This document shows positions 46,718 through 57,918 of a stretch of DNA of 64,000 bases, piece after piece. The stretch is taken from NCBI RefSeq assembly GCF_000282195.1, contig NZ_AKJT01000001.1:62001-126000 (forward strand). The letters run 5' to 3'. The position numbers and the translations under genes were made by a program. The stretch's first letter is position 1. Each line of letters begins with the position of its first letter. The notes beneath the pieces were generated by a model. The model saw only the letters and a list, made by a program, of their open reading frames with translations, ran no database searches and was not told where the DNA came from. The DNA is from Pseudomonas sp. GM18. Its GTDB lineage: Bacteria; Pseudomonadota; Gammaproteobacteria; Pseudomonadales; Pseudomonadaceae.

Positions 46718-47890
46718 CTATTTCAAATGACGGAAACTCTGCACCGCCGCCCCCAACACCACGGCACCCGCAGCAATCGACACCCAGAACCCGCTGCGCG
46801 CCCCGAACGCATCCACCAGCCAGCCGGAACTGGCCGCGCCGAGGGCCACACCGATGCTCAAACCGGTGACCAGCCAGGTCAGGCCTTCAGTGAGTTTGGC
46901 CGGCGGCACGATGCGTTCCACCAGCGCCATCGCCACAATCAGGGTTGGCGCAAAGAACAACCCGGCGACGAACACCGCCAGCGACAAGCCGAAAATATTC
47001 GCCGCCAACAGCAACGGCAACGTGGTCACCGCCGTCGCCACCCCGCCATAGAGAAACAGTAACGGCAACGGCAGTTTCGAGCGCAACGCGCCGAACGCCA
47101 ACCCGGCCAGGCAGGAACCGATGGCATATACCGACAGCACAACGCTTGCCGCCGCCGGTTGCCCCTGCTGCGCGGCGAAAGCGACGCTGACCACATCCAC
47201 CACGCCGACGATGGTGCCCATGGCGACCATCAACAGCATCAACAACTGGATCTCGCTTGAACGGATGATCGAACCCTGATGGTGTTCTTCATGAGGATGC
47301 ACCGGCGGCTCGGTGCTGCGCTGCAATACAAACGCCGTGACCCCGATTGCCAGCATCAACAACGCCGCCAACGGCCCCGCCTCGGGGAACACCACCACGC
47401 ACAACCCCACCGACAGCGGCGGCCCGACAATAAAGCAGACCTCGTCCAGCACCGATTCCAGCGCATACGCGGTTTGCAACTCAGGACGACCGCGATACAA
47501 CTCGGTCCAGCGCGCCCGCGCCATCGCCGACATGCTCGGCATGCAACCGGCCAGCGCGGCAAACGCAAACAACGTCCAGTGCGGCGCCTGCAAGCGGGTG
47601 CAGAGCAACAGCATCAACAGCGCCCCGCCGCCGACCAGCGCCGACACCGGCAAAATCCGGCCTTGCCCAAAACGGTCCACCAGCCGCGAAACCTGCGGCG
47701 CACAAAATGCCGTGGCCAGGGCAAAAGTCGCCGCGATGGAACCCGCCAGGCCGTAACCGCCCTGGAGCTGCGAGAGCATGGTGATCAGGCCTATGCCGGT
47801 CATGGAAATCGGCATGCGCGCGATCATCCCGGCCAGCACAAAGGCACGTGCGCCTGGGGCGTGGAATAGCTCGCGGTAGGGGTTTGCCAT
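46718..47890 (-). CDS. Major facilitator superfamily transporter
   Basis: A 390-residue, strongly hydrophobic protein with about twelve predicted membrane segments in two halves and a His-rich cytoplasmic loop between them (HPHEEHH). The motif SRLVDRFGQGRILPV between segments 2 and 3 matches the MFS loop signature. The start at 47890 (MANPYREL) is preferred; a GTG at 47920 is possible. The substrate cannot be read from sequence. It converges on the SCP2-cupin gene and is divergent from the terpenoid cluster, so it could export a product of either or be unrelated. No PvdS box was seen upstream. Confidence 0.8.
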   Translation of the reverse strand: MANPYRELFHAPGARAFVLAGMIARMPISMTGIGLITMLSQLQGGYGLAGSIAATFALATAFCAPQVSRLVDRFGQGRILPVSALVGGGALLMLLLCTRLQAPHWTLFAFAALAGCMPSMSAMARARWTELYRGRPELQTAYALESVLDEVCFIVGPPLSVGLCVVVFPEAGPLAALLMLAIGVTAFVLQRSTEPPVHPHEEHHQGSIIRSSEIQLLMLLMVAMGTIVGVVDVVSVAFAAQQGQPAAASVVLSVYAIGSCLAGLAFGALRSKLPLPLLFLYGGVATAVTTLPLLLAANIFGLSLAVFVAGLFFAPTLIVAMALVERIVPPAKLTEGLTWLVTGLSIGVALGAASSGWLVDAFGARSGFWVSIAAGAVVLGAAVQSFRHLK

Positions 47891-48053
47891 AACATCATCA
47901 CGTCTATTTTGGACGTGCACGGTGCCATAAACCTTTGCGGATCAAAAGATCTGTCCGAGACGTCGCCAATAGATCCGGTAGAACCGAGAACATATAGGCG
48001 CTGTAACATTTCCGATTCACCCTGATATTTCTGATAGGTTTTTTGAAAAAAAA

Positions 48054-48082
48054 TTGCAACACACAAAACCGCCAACTAGATT
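48054..48082 (+). promoter_or_regulatory. Candidate sigma-70 promoter of the terpenoid cluster
   Basis: TTGCAA (48054-48059), a 17-base spacer, then TAGATT (48077-48082), about 90 bases before idi. It lies in an AT-rich stretch (47930-48120) between the MFS gene and idi. The rest of that 280-base gap shows no gene. Confidence 0.5.
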
Positions 48083-48172
48083 CGAACCAAACATAAACAC
48101 CGTCTGAATTTCTCTAGATTGTCTGGTCAGCCGTAACGCCCAGTAGCGAAGACACATTAGTGGAATCTTGCT

Positions 48173-49778
<1,606 letters not shown>

Positions 49779-49904
49779 CGAATGCTCCGCGTTGCAGGAG
49801 GGAAGACTAAAGCCCCCCCAAAATGTCTGCAGTCAGCGTCAATGGTCAACGACTTGCCAGTAGCTCGCCGCGTAAATCACGAGACCGTTATTACAGGAGT
49901 TCAA

Positions 49905-50129
49905 ATGTCTGACATCCCAGCACAAGAGCTGTCCGACTTCACGAAGATGGAAAGGGAGGACCTCCTCCATGAGTCCTCGCGGCCCGGGGTCATCTGCCCT
50001 GCCAGCGCCCATCTGAACTATCCGACGCAGTCCACCAACGTGCAGGGAGATTCCATCCACCCGATCGCGTCGACCGAATTCACGCATTCGCCTTCTGAGA
50101 TCCGCCACTCGACGTTCGCCAACCCCTGA
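49905..50129 (+). CDS. Small ORF of 74 residues between the two methyltransferase genes
   Basis: An ATG at 49905 is preceded by CAGGAG with a five-base spacer, one of the best ribosome-binding sites in the cluster. The 74-residue product starts MSDIPAQELSDF and is hydrophilic, rich in Ser, Thr, Pro and His, with a single Cys and no membrane segment. I recognise no family. It may be a small accessory protein, or a chance ORF left by the rearrangement that produced the methyltransferase remnant just downstream. The frame is open back to 49782, but only the 49905 start has a good Shine-Dalgarno. Confidence 0.45.
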   Translation: MSDIPAQELSDFTKMEREDLLHESSRPGVICPASAHLNYPTQSTNVQGDSIHPIASTEFTHSPSEIRHSTFANP

Positions 50130-50149
50130 ATCCTTCATCGGAGAACTCG

Positions 50150-50255
50150 ATGAACACCACAACAGCCACGCGCGCCGGCTCGGTTGCCATGCTGCCGTTC
50201 CAAGTGATCCATGGAGACGTGGTCGACCTACAGCGTCATTGCGCAACACCCCTAA
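50150..50255 (+). pseudogene. Methyltransferase gene remnant
   Basis: An ATG at 50150 with CGGAGA upstream opens MNTTTATRAGSVAMLPFQVIHGD. About 70 bases later, in a different frame, comes STYSVIAQHP and a stop at 50253. The end matches the STYSVIAR tail of the 48810 product, and 17 bases (TCGACCTACAGCGTCAT) are identical at 49743 and 50223. This looks like the two ends of a further methyltransferase gene joined by an internal deletion with a frameshift. Confidence 0.5.
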
Positions 50256-51197
<942 letters not shown>

Positions 51198-51212
51198 TGA
51201 AAGGAGCGAGCC

Positions 51213-52226
51213 ATGAACCATTCTGCGCAGGCCCTCACGCCCGAGGTGAGCTTCTACATTCCGGAGATGCACTGCAGCGTGCCCCCGAGGATTCACCCGG
51301 ACTATCCCATCATCGACGAACTCAATGCCGCCTGGGTCCGAGAATTCCTCCCGTTCACCGACGAGGCTGCGCGGCTTCGCTTCCTGCAGCTTCATCTTCC
51401 CATGTGGGACTGCCTGATATTCCCTATTGGATCGGCCGATCGCCTCGTCCATACCTCATGCGTGACAAGCCTTATCCTGGCCATCGACGATATGCCCCTG
51501 GGCCGGCATGCGATGTTCCATGACGGCGAAGTCGCGTTGCTGGAAGGGCATCCTTTCGCCCATGCCGCACAGAACATCTTTGGCAAACTGCGGCAGCACA
51601 TGCCAGCACCGGTGTATCGCCGCTACTGCCAAGCGTGGCAGGCTTGGTTCGAAAGCGTGGAGGAAGAAGCCAGGCTGGTCGCCGCTGGCAAGGTGCTGCC
51701 GTTCGACGAATTCCTCGAGCTGCGCCATCTGAACACAGGCCTCTTGCCCTCTTTCCCTGTGGCCGAGTTTTTGTACAAACTCGATCTGACCGAGTTACTG
51801 GCGGAAGACCGCGAACTGCAATCGGCCATCCGGGTCACCAACGAACACGTCGGTCTGGTCAACGACATCCTCTCCCATCGCAAAGAGCACACCGCCGGCG
51901 TAACCCTCAATGCGATGGAAAGCCTGCGCATGGTGCACGGCCACAGCCCACAGGAAGCGGCCGACATCCTGTGCCAGCGTATCCGCGAGGCTGACCGCAC
52001 GCGTATCGAGCTCTGCGAAGTGCTGCGTCGCCGCTACGCCAATCGCCCGGATGCCGATCGTATCGGCATGTACCTGGATGGCTTGGGTCAGATCTGCGCG
52101 GGCAATCTGCGCTGGCTGCTGGAAAACGACCGGTACGTGGACAGCCGGGGTAATGGTTGGGACTGGACCCGCTCACGGCTCATTGTTCTCGATCCCGAGC
52201 CTGCACCTGCCCTCGCGGAGAGCTGA
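51213..52226 (+). CDS. Class I terpene synthase, probable bishomosesquiterpene cyclase
   Basis: A 337-residue class I terpene cyclase. The metal-binding motif is IDDMPLG near residue 90, a DDxxx variant without the last Asp of DDxxD. The NSE motif is intact in [10 protein letters not shown] near 217, and an RY pair closes the fold (NDRYV near 305). AAAGGAGCGAGCC precedes the ATG. The enzyme should ionise a prenyl diphosphate. Given two upstream C-methyltransferases the likely substrate is a methylated, possibly pre-cyclised C16 or C17 diphosphate rather than plain FPP. The motif plan also resembles bacterial 2-methylisoborneol-type and plain sesquiterpene cyclases, which cannot be excluded. 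It is the last intact gene of the cluster. Confidence 0.85.
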   Translation: MNHSAQALTPEVSFYIPEMHCSVPPRIHPDYPIIDELNAAWVREFLPFTDEAARLRFLQLHLPMWDCLIFPIGSADRLVHTSCVTSLILAIDDMPLGRHAMFHDGEVALLEGHPFAHAAQNIFGKLRQHMPAPVYRRYCQAWQAWFESVEEEARLVAAGKVLPFDEFLELRHLNTGLLPSFPVAEFLYKLDLTELLAEDRELQSAIRVTNEHVGLVNDILSHRKEHTAGVTLNAMESLRMVHGHSPQEAADILCQRIREADRTRIELCEVLRRRYANRPDADRIGMYLDGLGQICAGNLRWLLENDRYVDSRGNGWDWTRSRLIVLDPEPAPALAES

Positions 52227-52234
52227 TATGCCCC

Positions 52235-52460
52235 ATGCAGCTCGGCTATCAAGCGAAGCGCGCCATCGGCGCGGGCATGCGCCCAGACGTCTCGTTCGAT
52301 GCGTGGCAGCGCGACACAGTCAGTCGCACCGAGAAGACACTGGGGCTGTACGCCGAAGAGCTCGACAGCCACGCCCGACACCTGGGCAACACACCGCAAG
52401 CACTGCCCCACCTGGCGCTGATCAGCTCGGCGAGCTTTCTGGATCGGAAGTTGAGTGGGG
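52235..52460 (+). pseudogene. Possible coding remnant downstream of the terpene synthase
   Basis: A frame from an ATG at 52235 reads like real protein for about 75 residues ([20 protein letters not shown] and [11 protein letters not shown]) and then runs into REP sequence. No good ribosome-binding site sits at this ATG; GGAG is placed for an ATG at 52228 in another frame, whose product looks random. I cannot assign a family. It is best seen as the end of a truncated gene. Confidence 0.3.
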
Positions 52461-52500
52461 GGAGAAGAACTTCTGGCAGCCTTGAGGCCGAGGCGCCTGC

Positions 52501-52647
52501 TTCGCGGGCAAGCCTCGGTCCCACAGACTCACGCTGGACCTGTAGGAGCGAGGCTTGCCCGCGAAAGCGGTGTGTCAGGCGACGTGCATGTTGAACGTGA
52601 GATCGCCTTCGCGGGCAAGTCGGATCGCCGCACCGCTCGCTCCTACA
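52501..52647. repeat. REP-type repeat cluster
   Basis: TTCGCGGGCAAGCCTCG (52501-52517) is inverted exactly at 52549-52565. A third related arm, CTTCGCGGGCAAGTCGG, begins at 52608 and GCTCGCTCCTACA follows at 52635. The 61027-61064 palindrome uses the same arm. Confidence 0.75.
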
Positions 52648-52652
52648 ATGGA

Positions 52653-53027
52653 TCAGCTGTATGGCGCAGGCTTCGGTACGTCGACGTTATCCAGCACCCG
52701 ATTCACCGCCAGCTCGGCCAGCATGATGACCTGCTGAATCGCCAGGAGCGTATGCCGTTGCGGGGCGTCGACATACGCAGCAATGTCGCTGGTCATGACG
52801 CTGGCCGAGGCCAGTGATTCGCAGACATGGGCCAGCAGACTTTCGTTATCCATATCCGGCGCAACCAGAAACATCTTGCTTGGCTTACGGCCTTCGGTTT
52901 TTTTCGGGGTGGGTTTGAGGTAGTGGTCGAGCGCGCGCTCAGCGGCTTCGTTGAGTTTTTTGGAATCGGGTGATTCGTAGGGGGAAACGTTGTCGGTTTC
53001 TGGGGGATTGGGACTGTCTTTTATCAT
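52653..53027 (-). CDS. Small conserved Pseudomonas protein, DUF6124-like
   Basis: A 124-residue soluble protein. The start at 53027 has AGGAG seven bases upstream; the frame extends to 53072 but without a good site. The plan is a Pro-rich N-terminus (MIKDSPNPPETD), SKKLNEAAERALDHYLKP, a linker, MFLVAPDMDNESLLAHVCE and a helical C-terminus with LAELAVNRVLDN. I recognise this as the DUF6124-type family common in Pseudomonas, often in several copies and of unknown role. It stands alone, next to REP sequence. Confidence 0.65.
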   Translation of the reverse strand: MIKDSPNPPETDNVSPYESPDSKKLNEAAERALDHYLKPTPKKTEGRKPSKMFLVAPDMDNESLLAHVCESLASASVMTSDIAAYVDAPQRHTLLAIQQVIMLAELAVNRVLDNVDVPKPAPYS

Positions 53028-53408
53028 GGTGTAACTCCTGACATTCATGAAGCTCACCGCCGTCGTGACCAAACGATGGGTGGTGGGCGGTACGCAGGTT
53101 GGTCAACCGGGAAGTCAGGCACCCGGCGCACTCGAAAGTGCCCCGCGCACAGCCCACCGCGAAGCATACCGACAAGCACAAGAAAAAGCGCCGACATGCT
53201 CACGTTGGCGCTTGCACGCCTGACATTGCACGGGTGACCAAACCCGGTCGCTGAATTGGCAGCGGACCCGGAAAGACTATCGACTCCCTTTCCTAACCTA
53301 CAACCGCCAAAACTCGTCGGAAATATCCACTTTTACGACACTTTTTGTAGGATCGAGGCCTACCCGCGATGAACTTAAACACTCACCGTCAGCCACCACT
53401 GAACTCCC

Positions 53409-53541
53409 GTGGCGAGGGAGCTTGCTCCCGCTGGGGCGCGCAGCGGCCCCCCGAATGCTCAACCACATTCCTCCAGAAGCACCGCATTTGCTGGCTTTAC
53501 GACCGCTGCGCAGCCGAACGGGAGCAAGCTCCCTCGCCACA
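53409..53541. repeat. REPIN-like inverted repeat
   Basis: GTGGCGAGGGAGCTTGCTCC (from 53409) is inverted at 53519-53540, with a second inner pair (GCGCAGCGG against CCGCTGCGC). Each arm contains the palindrome seen alone at 567-594. It lies in a gap of almost 690 bases (53028-53715) with no other recognisable feature. Confidence 0.75.
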
Positions 53542-53715
53542 GGATCGCGTAAGCCAAACACCTACATTTATTAAACAAACCTGCCCAATCAACACACAGT
53601 CACTCATTCCTACATCCGGAAATACCTTGTTGCCAGTACCTGCATCCATCCCTACCATCCACGCTCAACGGGTACAGCGGAGCTGTCCAACAAAACCCGA
53701 ATTCAAGGAACCAGA

Positions 53716-54105
53716 ATGACCCAGCGCATCCATCGCAGCATCGATACCCCACTCCGATCAGGCCTGAACCGGACTGAACTGTGGGAGGGCCACGACAAAG
53801 GCCTGATCAAATGCTGGGAAATCGGCCGCCAACGCGCCGCCCGCTTCCCCGACCTCGCCCACCAATGCCTCACCGGTGAACTTCCGGTGCTGGGCTGGAA
53901 AGGTGGCGTCAGCCGCAGCCTGAAGAAACTCGAAAAATACGGCTCCCTCAAGTACCTCGCCCAATGGCAGGGGTTGCGCGGGGAAGATCTGGATATTGAT
54001 CTGAGCGCAGAACGGGCGTTGACCTGTTCCAGGACCAAAATGGTGGTGACGTTTACGCCGGACCGATCGAAATACTTCAATCAGGTGGCGGACGTGGAAG
54101 CCTGA
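53716..54105 (+). CDS. Hypothetical protein, 129 residues
   Basis: The start follows AAGGAACCAG with good spacing. The product has no signal peptide or membrane segment. It is basic in its centre (WKGGVSRSLKKLEKYGSLKYLAQWQ) and has an RTELWEGHDKGLIKCWEIGRQ segment and two Cys residues. I recognise no family. Codon use looks like that of neighbouring genes and the overlapping minus-strand frame is less convincing. It is followed after 60 bases by the epoxide-hydrolase-like gene in the same direction. Confidence 0.55.
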   Translation: MTQRIHRSIDTPLRSGLNRTELWEGHDKGLIKCWEIGRQRAARFPDLAHQCLTGELPVLGWKGGVSRSLKKLEKYGSLKYLAQWQGLRGEDLDIDLSAERALTCSRTKMVVTFTPDRSKYFNQVADVEA

Positions 54106-54165
54106 GAAACAGGCCTCGGATCGATTTGAATCGGCCATCTCAAAACAGCCACTGCGGAGCATCGA

Positions 54166-55068
54166 ATGAACAATGACGCGCTGATCCACTATGCACTGAC
54201 GCCCAGCCTCAATCTCGCCTACGAAGCATACGGCCCCAGCAGCGGCGACCCGGTCATTCTGCTCCACGGCTTCCCCTACTCCCCCCGCGCCTACGACGAC
54301 ATCGCTCCAACCCTCGCAGCGAAGGGCTACCGCGTCATCGTCCCGTATCTGCGCGGTTACGGCCCGACCCGTTTCAACAACCCCGACACCCTGCGCTCCG
54401 GCCAGCAAGCCGCTCTCGCCCAGGATTTGCTGGACCTGATGGACGCTCTTGCCATCAAACAAGCCGCGCTGTGCGGTTACGACTGGGGCGGTCGGGCGGC
54501 GTGCATTGTTGCGGCGCTAAGGCCGGAGCGGGTGCGCTGTCTGGTGACCGGGGACGGTTACAACCTGCAGAACATTCCCCGCTCCACCCAGCCTCTGGAT
54601 CCGCAGACCGAACATCGCCTCTGGTATCAGTATTACTTTCACACCCCGCGCGGCGTGGAAGGCTTGACCCAAAACCGCCGGGCGCTGTGCGAACTGCTCT
54701 GGCGTCTGTGGTCACCGACCTGGGCGCAAAATGCCGATCGTTATCCCTTGAGCGCGCCAGTCTTCGATAATCCGGATTTCGTCGAAGTGGTTATTCACTC
54801 GTACCGACACCGGTTCATGTACGCGTCCGGCGACCCGGCGCTGGAGTGGATGGAAGAAGCGTTGACCCAGCAACCGGTGATCGGCGTGCCGACGATTTCC
54901 CTGTGCGGCGCCGATGACGGCGTGGGCCCCGCGCCCGAAGTCGATGAAGACGCCGAGCGTTTTACCGGCCCCTACGAACGCCGAGTGTTGGCGGGCGTCG
55001 GGCATAACATTCCCGAGGAAGCGCCCGAGGCGACGCTCAAGGCAATACTGGATCTGCTGGAGGACTGA
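54166..55068 (+). CDS. Alpha/beta hydrolase, epoxide hydrolase-like
   Basis: A 300-residue protein of the epoxide hydrolase / haloalkane dehalogenase group. The oxyanion region is LLHGFPYSPRAYD, the nucleophile is an Asp in CGYDWGGRAA near residue 108, and the catalytic His is in AGVGHNIPEEAP near 280. An Asp nucleophile separates it from Ser esterases. YHRF-type Tyr residues in the cap region could activate an epoxide. The natural substrate is unknown. The last 32 bases overlap the end of the convergent regulator gene. Confidence 0.8.
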   Translation: MNNDALIHYALTPSLNLAYEAYGPSSGDPVILLHGFPYSPRAYDDIAPTLAAKGYRVIVPYLRGYGPTRFNNPDTLRSGQQAALAQDLLDLMDALAIKQAALCGYDWGGRAACIVAALRPERVRCLVTGDGYNLQNIPRSTQPLDPQTEHRLWYQYYFHTPRGVEGLTQNRRALCELLWRLWSPTWAQNADRYPLSAPVFDNPDFVEVVIHSYRHRFMYASGDPALEWMEEALTQQPVIGVPTISLCGADDGVGPAPEVDEDAERFTGPYERRVLAGVGHNIPEEAPEATLKAILDLLED

Positions 55069-56029
55069 CGGAAAACCGCTCGCGATAAGACTGCGGTGTC
55101 ACGCCCATGGCTCGCAGAAAACTGCGACGCAAGGTTTCTTCGCTGCCAAACCCGCATTGCACCGCGACCCGTTTGATCGGTACGCCGGTGTCGCTGAGCA
55201 GCCGTCGCGCTGTCTCGACCCGAATCAGCTCGATGGCTCGTGCCGGGGTCTGGCCGGTGTCGGCGCGGTAGTGACGGACGAAGCTGCGCTCGCTCATCCC
55301 GGCCTGCAAGGCCAAGGTCGGGATGCCGAGGTCCTTGGTGAGGTTTTCGCTAATCCAGGCGTGGAGCTCGTCGAATCGGTTGCCTTCTTTCTGCAACGAC
55401 AGGGTCACGCTGAACTGCGACTGGCCCCCCGGACGCTTGAGAAACACCACCAGTTGCCGGGCGACTTCCAGGGCCATGGTGCGGCCGAGATCCTGTTCGA
55501 CCATGGCCAACGCCAGATCAATGCCCGCGGTAACCCCGGCCGAGGTCCAGACCGGACCGTCGTTGATGAAGATCGGGTTGGGTTCGACCTGCAGTTTGGG
55601 ATGCTGCTGCGCCAATTGCTCGCAGCGGGTCCAGTGCGTCACCACTCGTCGACCGTCGAGCCAACCGCTGGCCGCCAGCAAAAACGCCCCGGTGCACACG
55701 GACGACACCCGCCGGCAATCTCGCGCATGCTCACGCACCCACGCCACCAGCGACTCGTCCTGCGCCGCCGCGTAAACGCCCCAGCCACCAGCAATGATCA
55801 AGGTGTCGCTGCCCCGATCCGGCAGCGGCTCCGCCAACAGCGCCAAACCCGCCGACGACATCACTGCCCCGCCACTGCTGGCAATCACCGACGGCGCATA
55901 GGGCGGCGACAGACCTTGCTGGCGGGCAATGTCGTTGGCCGAGGCGAACACCTGCAAGGGCCCGGTGACGTCGAGCACTTGCACGTTGGCAAAGGCCAGC
56001 ACGTGAATGGTTTTCGGGGGGCTCGGCAT
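55037..56029 (-). CDS. GlxA-type regulator (DJ-1/PfpI domain plus AraC DNA-binding domain)
   Basis: A 330-residue protein. Residues about 7-190 are a DJ-1/PfpI (glutamine amidotransferase-like) domain with the conserved elbow Cys in SSVCTGAFLLAASG. Residues about 215-320 form an AraC double helix-turn-helix (LGIPTLALQAGMSERSFVRHYRADTGQTP and RVAVQCGFGSEETLRRSF). It is divergent from the isonitrile-hydratase-like gene at 56120, whose product has the same first domain. The pairing suggests the regulator controls that enzyme gene, perhaps sensing the same type of small molecule; this is inference. Confidence 0.88.
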   Translation of the reverse strand: MPSPPKTIHVLAFANVQVLDVTGPLQVFASANDIARQQGLSPPYAPSVIASSGGAVMSSAGLALLAEPLPDRGSDTLIIAGGWGVYAAAQDESLVAWVREHARDCRRVSSVCTGAFLLAASGWLDGRRVVTHWTRCEQLAQQHPKLQVEPNPIFINDGPVWTSAGVTAGIDLALAMVEQDLGRTMALEVARQLVVFLKRPGGQSQFSVTLSLQKEGNRFDELHAWISENLTKDLGIPTLALQAGMSERSFVRHYRADTGQTPARAIELIRVETARRLLSDTGVPIKRVAVQCGFGSEETLRRSFLRAMGVTPQSYRERFSVSPPADPVLP

Positions 56030-56119
56030 GTTTGGCGTAATTCGTGGGGTTATTGGCGTGTACGCCAGATCCTACGAGCCTACAGTGAAGCCGTCCACCT
56101 CAATCAGGAGAAAAACGCC

Positions 56120-56806
56120 ATGACGTTGCAGATCGGTTTACTGTTGTTTCCACAGGTTCAACAACTGGACCTGACCGGCCCTTATGACGTGCTGGCCTCG
56201 CTGCCGGACGTCAAGGTGCATCTGATCTGGAAGGACCTGGTGCCAGTCACCGCGAGTACCGGGCTGGTGTTGAAACCGACCATCACCTTCGACGATTGCC
56301 CGCCGCTGGATGTGATCTGCGTTCCCGGTGGCGGTGGTGTCGGGCCATTGATGGAGGATGAACAAACCCTAGCCTTCATCAAGGCTCAGGCCGCCACGGC
56401 GCGGTATGTCACCTCGGTCTGCACCGGCGCTCTGGTGCTTGGCGCGGCGGGGTTGCTCAAGGGCAAGCGCGCCACCACTCACTGGGCGTATCACGAATTG
56501 CTCGGGCTGTTGGGGGCGATTCCGGTGAAGGATCGGGTGGTGCGCGACGGCAATCTGCTGACGGGTGGCGGGATCACCGCAGGCATCGATTTTGCCCTGA
56601 CCCTGGCCGCTGAGTTGTTCGATAAGGACACCGCGCAACTGGTGCAATTGCAGCTTGAATACGCCCCGGCACCGCCGTTTGCATCAGGCAGCCCCGAAAC
56701 GGCGCCAGCCAGCGTGCTGGAAGAAGCCCGTAAACGCGCTGCCGGGTCGTTGAAATTGCGTACGGAAATCACCGAACGTGCTGCGGCGAAACTCGACCTC
56801 CAGTGA
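56120..56806 (+). CDS. DJ-1/PfpI family protein, isonitrile hydratase-like
   Basis: A 228-residue single-domain DJ-1/PfpI protein; length and overall look match the isonitrile hydratase InhA of P. putida, which hydrates isonitriles to N-substituted formamides. The nucleophilic Cys is in SVCTGALVLGAAG near residue 101, with an Asp in LDLTGPYDVL and the Thr-His pair of KRATTHWAYHELL. CAGGAG precedes the ATG at 56120; the longer open frame upstream overlaps the divergent regulator and is rejected. Related proteins have other roles, so isonitrile activity is likely but not certain. Confidence 0.78.
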   Translation: MTLQIGLLLFPQVQQLDLTGPYDVLASLPDVKVHLIWKDLVPVTASTGLVLKPTITFDDCPPLDVICVPGGGGVGPLMEDEQTLAFIKAQAATARYVTSVCTGALVLGAAGLLKGKRATTHWAYHELLGLLGAIPVKDRVVRDGNLLTGGGITAGIDFALTLAAELFDKDTAQLVQLQLEYAPAPPFASGSPETAPASVLEEARKRAAGSLKLRTEITERAAAKLDLQ

Positions 56807-56843
56807 AAGAAATGGCTGCGGGAGCTATCGCCCCCGCAGCCAG

Positions 56844-57173
56844 TCATCCACGCCGACCATTCGGCACAAACAGCTCGAACGAGTCATCGCCATAAGCCCG
56901 CTCTACTTTGGCGATCACCACTTGATAACCCGCGTACCACTTGCGGTACTGACGCTTGGCCTCCAGGTGCCTGGGGTGGCTGGCGAATTCCCGGATAGAA
57001 GTTTCGTCCTGCCAGTAGTAACTGGCGTTGACCAGTTCGCCATCGGCCGAGCACCAGGATTGGGTGCCGACGAACCCTTCGATGCTGATCGCGACTTCGT
57101 CGATCAACGCGCTCAACCGGTTGAACTCCTCGTCCCGTTGCCCGGGTTTGTAGATAAACGATGCGATGTACAT
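56844..57173 (-). CDS. Small ABM-like ferredoxin-fold protein
   Basis: A 109-residue protein starting MYIASFIYKPGQRDEEF with AAGGAA upstream; the longer frame to 57275 overlaps the LysE gene and is rejected. It has the alpha-beta sandwich pattern of the antibiotic biosynthesis monooxygenase-like (dimeric alpha-beta barrel) group: a first strand, a helix (RLSALIDEVAIS), GFVGTQSW, a Trp-rich middle (SYYWQDETSIREFASHPRHLEAKRQY) and a final helix. Function and substrate are unknown. It follows the LysE gene by 26 bases and is probably co-transcribed. Confidence 0.65.
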   Translation of the reverse strand: MYIASFIYKPGQRDEEFNRLSALIDEVAISIEGFVGTQSWCSADGELVNASYYWQDETSIREFASHPRHLEAKRQYRKWYAGYQVVIAKVERAYGDDSFELFVPNGRRG

Positions 57174-57199
57174 GCACAGATTCCTTTTCAACGAATGAG

Positions 57200-57829
57200 T
57201 CAGGCCGGACGAGTCATCAGGGCCAGCCGGACGGCGAGCAACAGCAGTACCGCAGCCAGTCCCAATGACTGCCATCTGGCGAATGTCGACGTGCTGGAAA
57301 TACGCCGGCTGACCGTGCTGCCGAAAACCCCGAGCAAGGTGTGAAACACGCCACTGACCAGGGTCAGCACCATGCCCAGCAGCACCAGCTGTAAGGCAAT
57401 CGAGCCTCGTTGCGCGTTAACGAATTGCGGCAGGAACACCATGAAAAACAGCAAGGCCTTGGGGTTCAGCAGGCTGTTGAGCATCGCCCGGATCAGCAGG
57501 ATCTTGAGCGGCACCTGCGCAACATCCGACGTGCCGCTGGCCGATGGTTTTTGCAACGCCTTGAACGCCAGCCACAGCAGGTACAGGACGCCGGCATAAC
57601 GGATCAGGTCGAAGGCCGGCGGCCAACTGGCAACCAGTGCGGTAACCCCCATCGCCGTCAGCGCCGTCAGGATCAGATCGGCCAGGCCAATGCCCAATCC
57701 CGACGCCACACCACCGCGCCAGCCATAACTGGCGCCATGGCTGATCACGAAGGCCATGTTCGGTCCGGGTGACAGCAGCAACAACATCACCGCGCCGACG
57801 AAAATCGATAAGGTCGCAGGGTCAATCAC
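57200..57829 (-). CDS. LysE/RhtB family amino-acid exporter
   Basis: A 209-residue membrane protein with about six hydrophobic segments. The N-terminal LLLLSPGPNMAFVISHG is the family signature, followed by GWRGGVASGLGIGLADL and NPKALLFFMVFLPQFV. I chose the GTG at 57829 because GGAGA lies upstream and the signature then falls in the first membrane segment; the frame extends to 58141 without a plausible start. The family exports amino acids or related small molecules. It is divergent from a MocR-type regulator, a common pairing. Confidence 0.85.
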   Translation of the reverse strand: MIDPATLSIFVGAVMLLLLSPGPNMAFVISHGASYGWRGGVASGLGIGLADLILTALTAMGVTALVASWPPAFDLIRYAGVLYLLWLAFKALQKPSASGTSDVAQVPLKILLIRAMLNSLLNPKALLFFMVFLPQFVNAQRGSIALQLVLLGMVLTLVSGVFHTLLGVFGSTVSRRISSTSTFARWQSLGLAAVLLLLAVRLALMTRPA

Positions 57830-57918
57830 AGCGAAGTCTCCGTCCTGGAAAGCCTGTAGATTAGAGCGCCAATCTGATACAAACAAAAAATTGATCCAGA
57901 TACAAAGAGCACTCAGCC

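Noticed and set aside
55037-55068. Overlap of the hydrolase and regulator genes as a mis-called end
   Set aside because: Both stops are clear and both C-termini look normal; a 32-base convergent overlap is acceptable.
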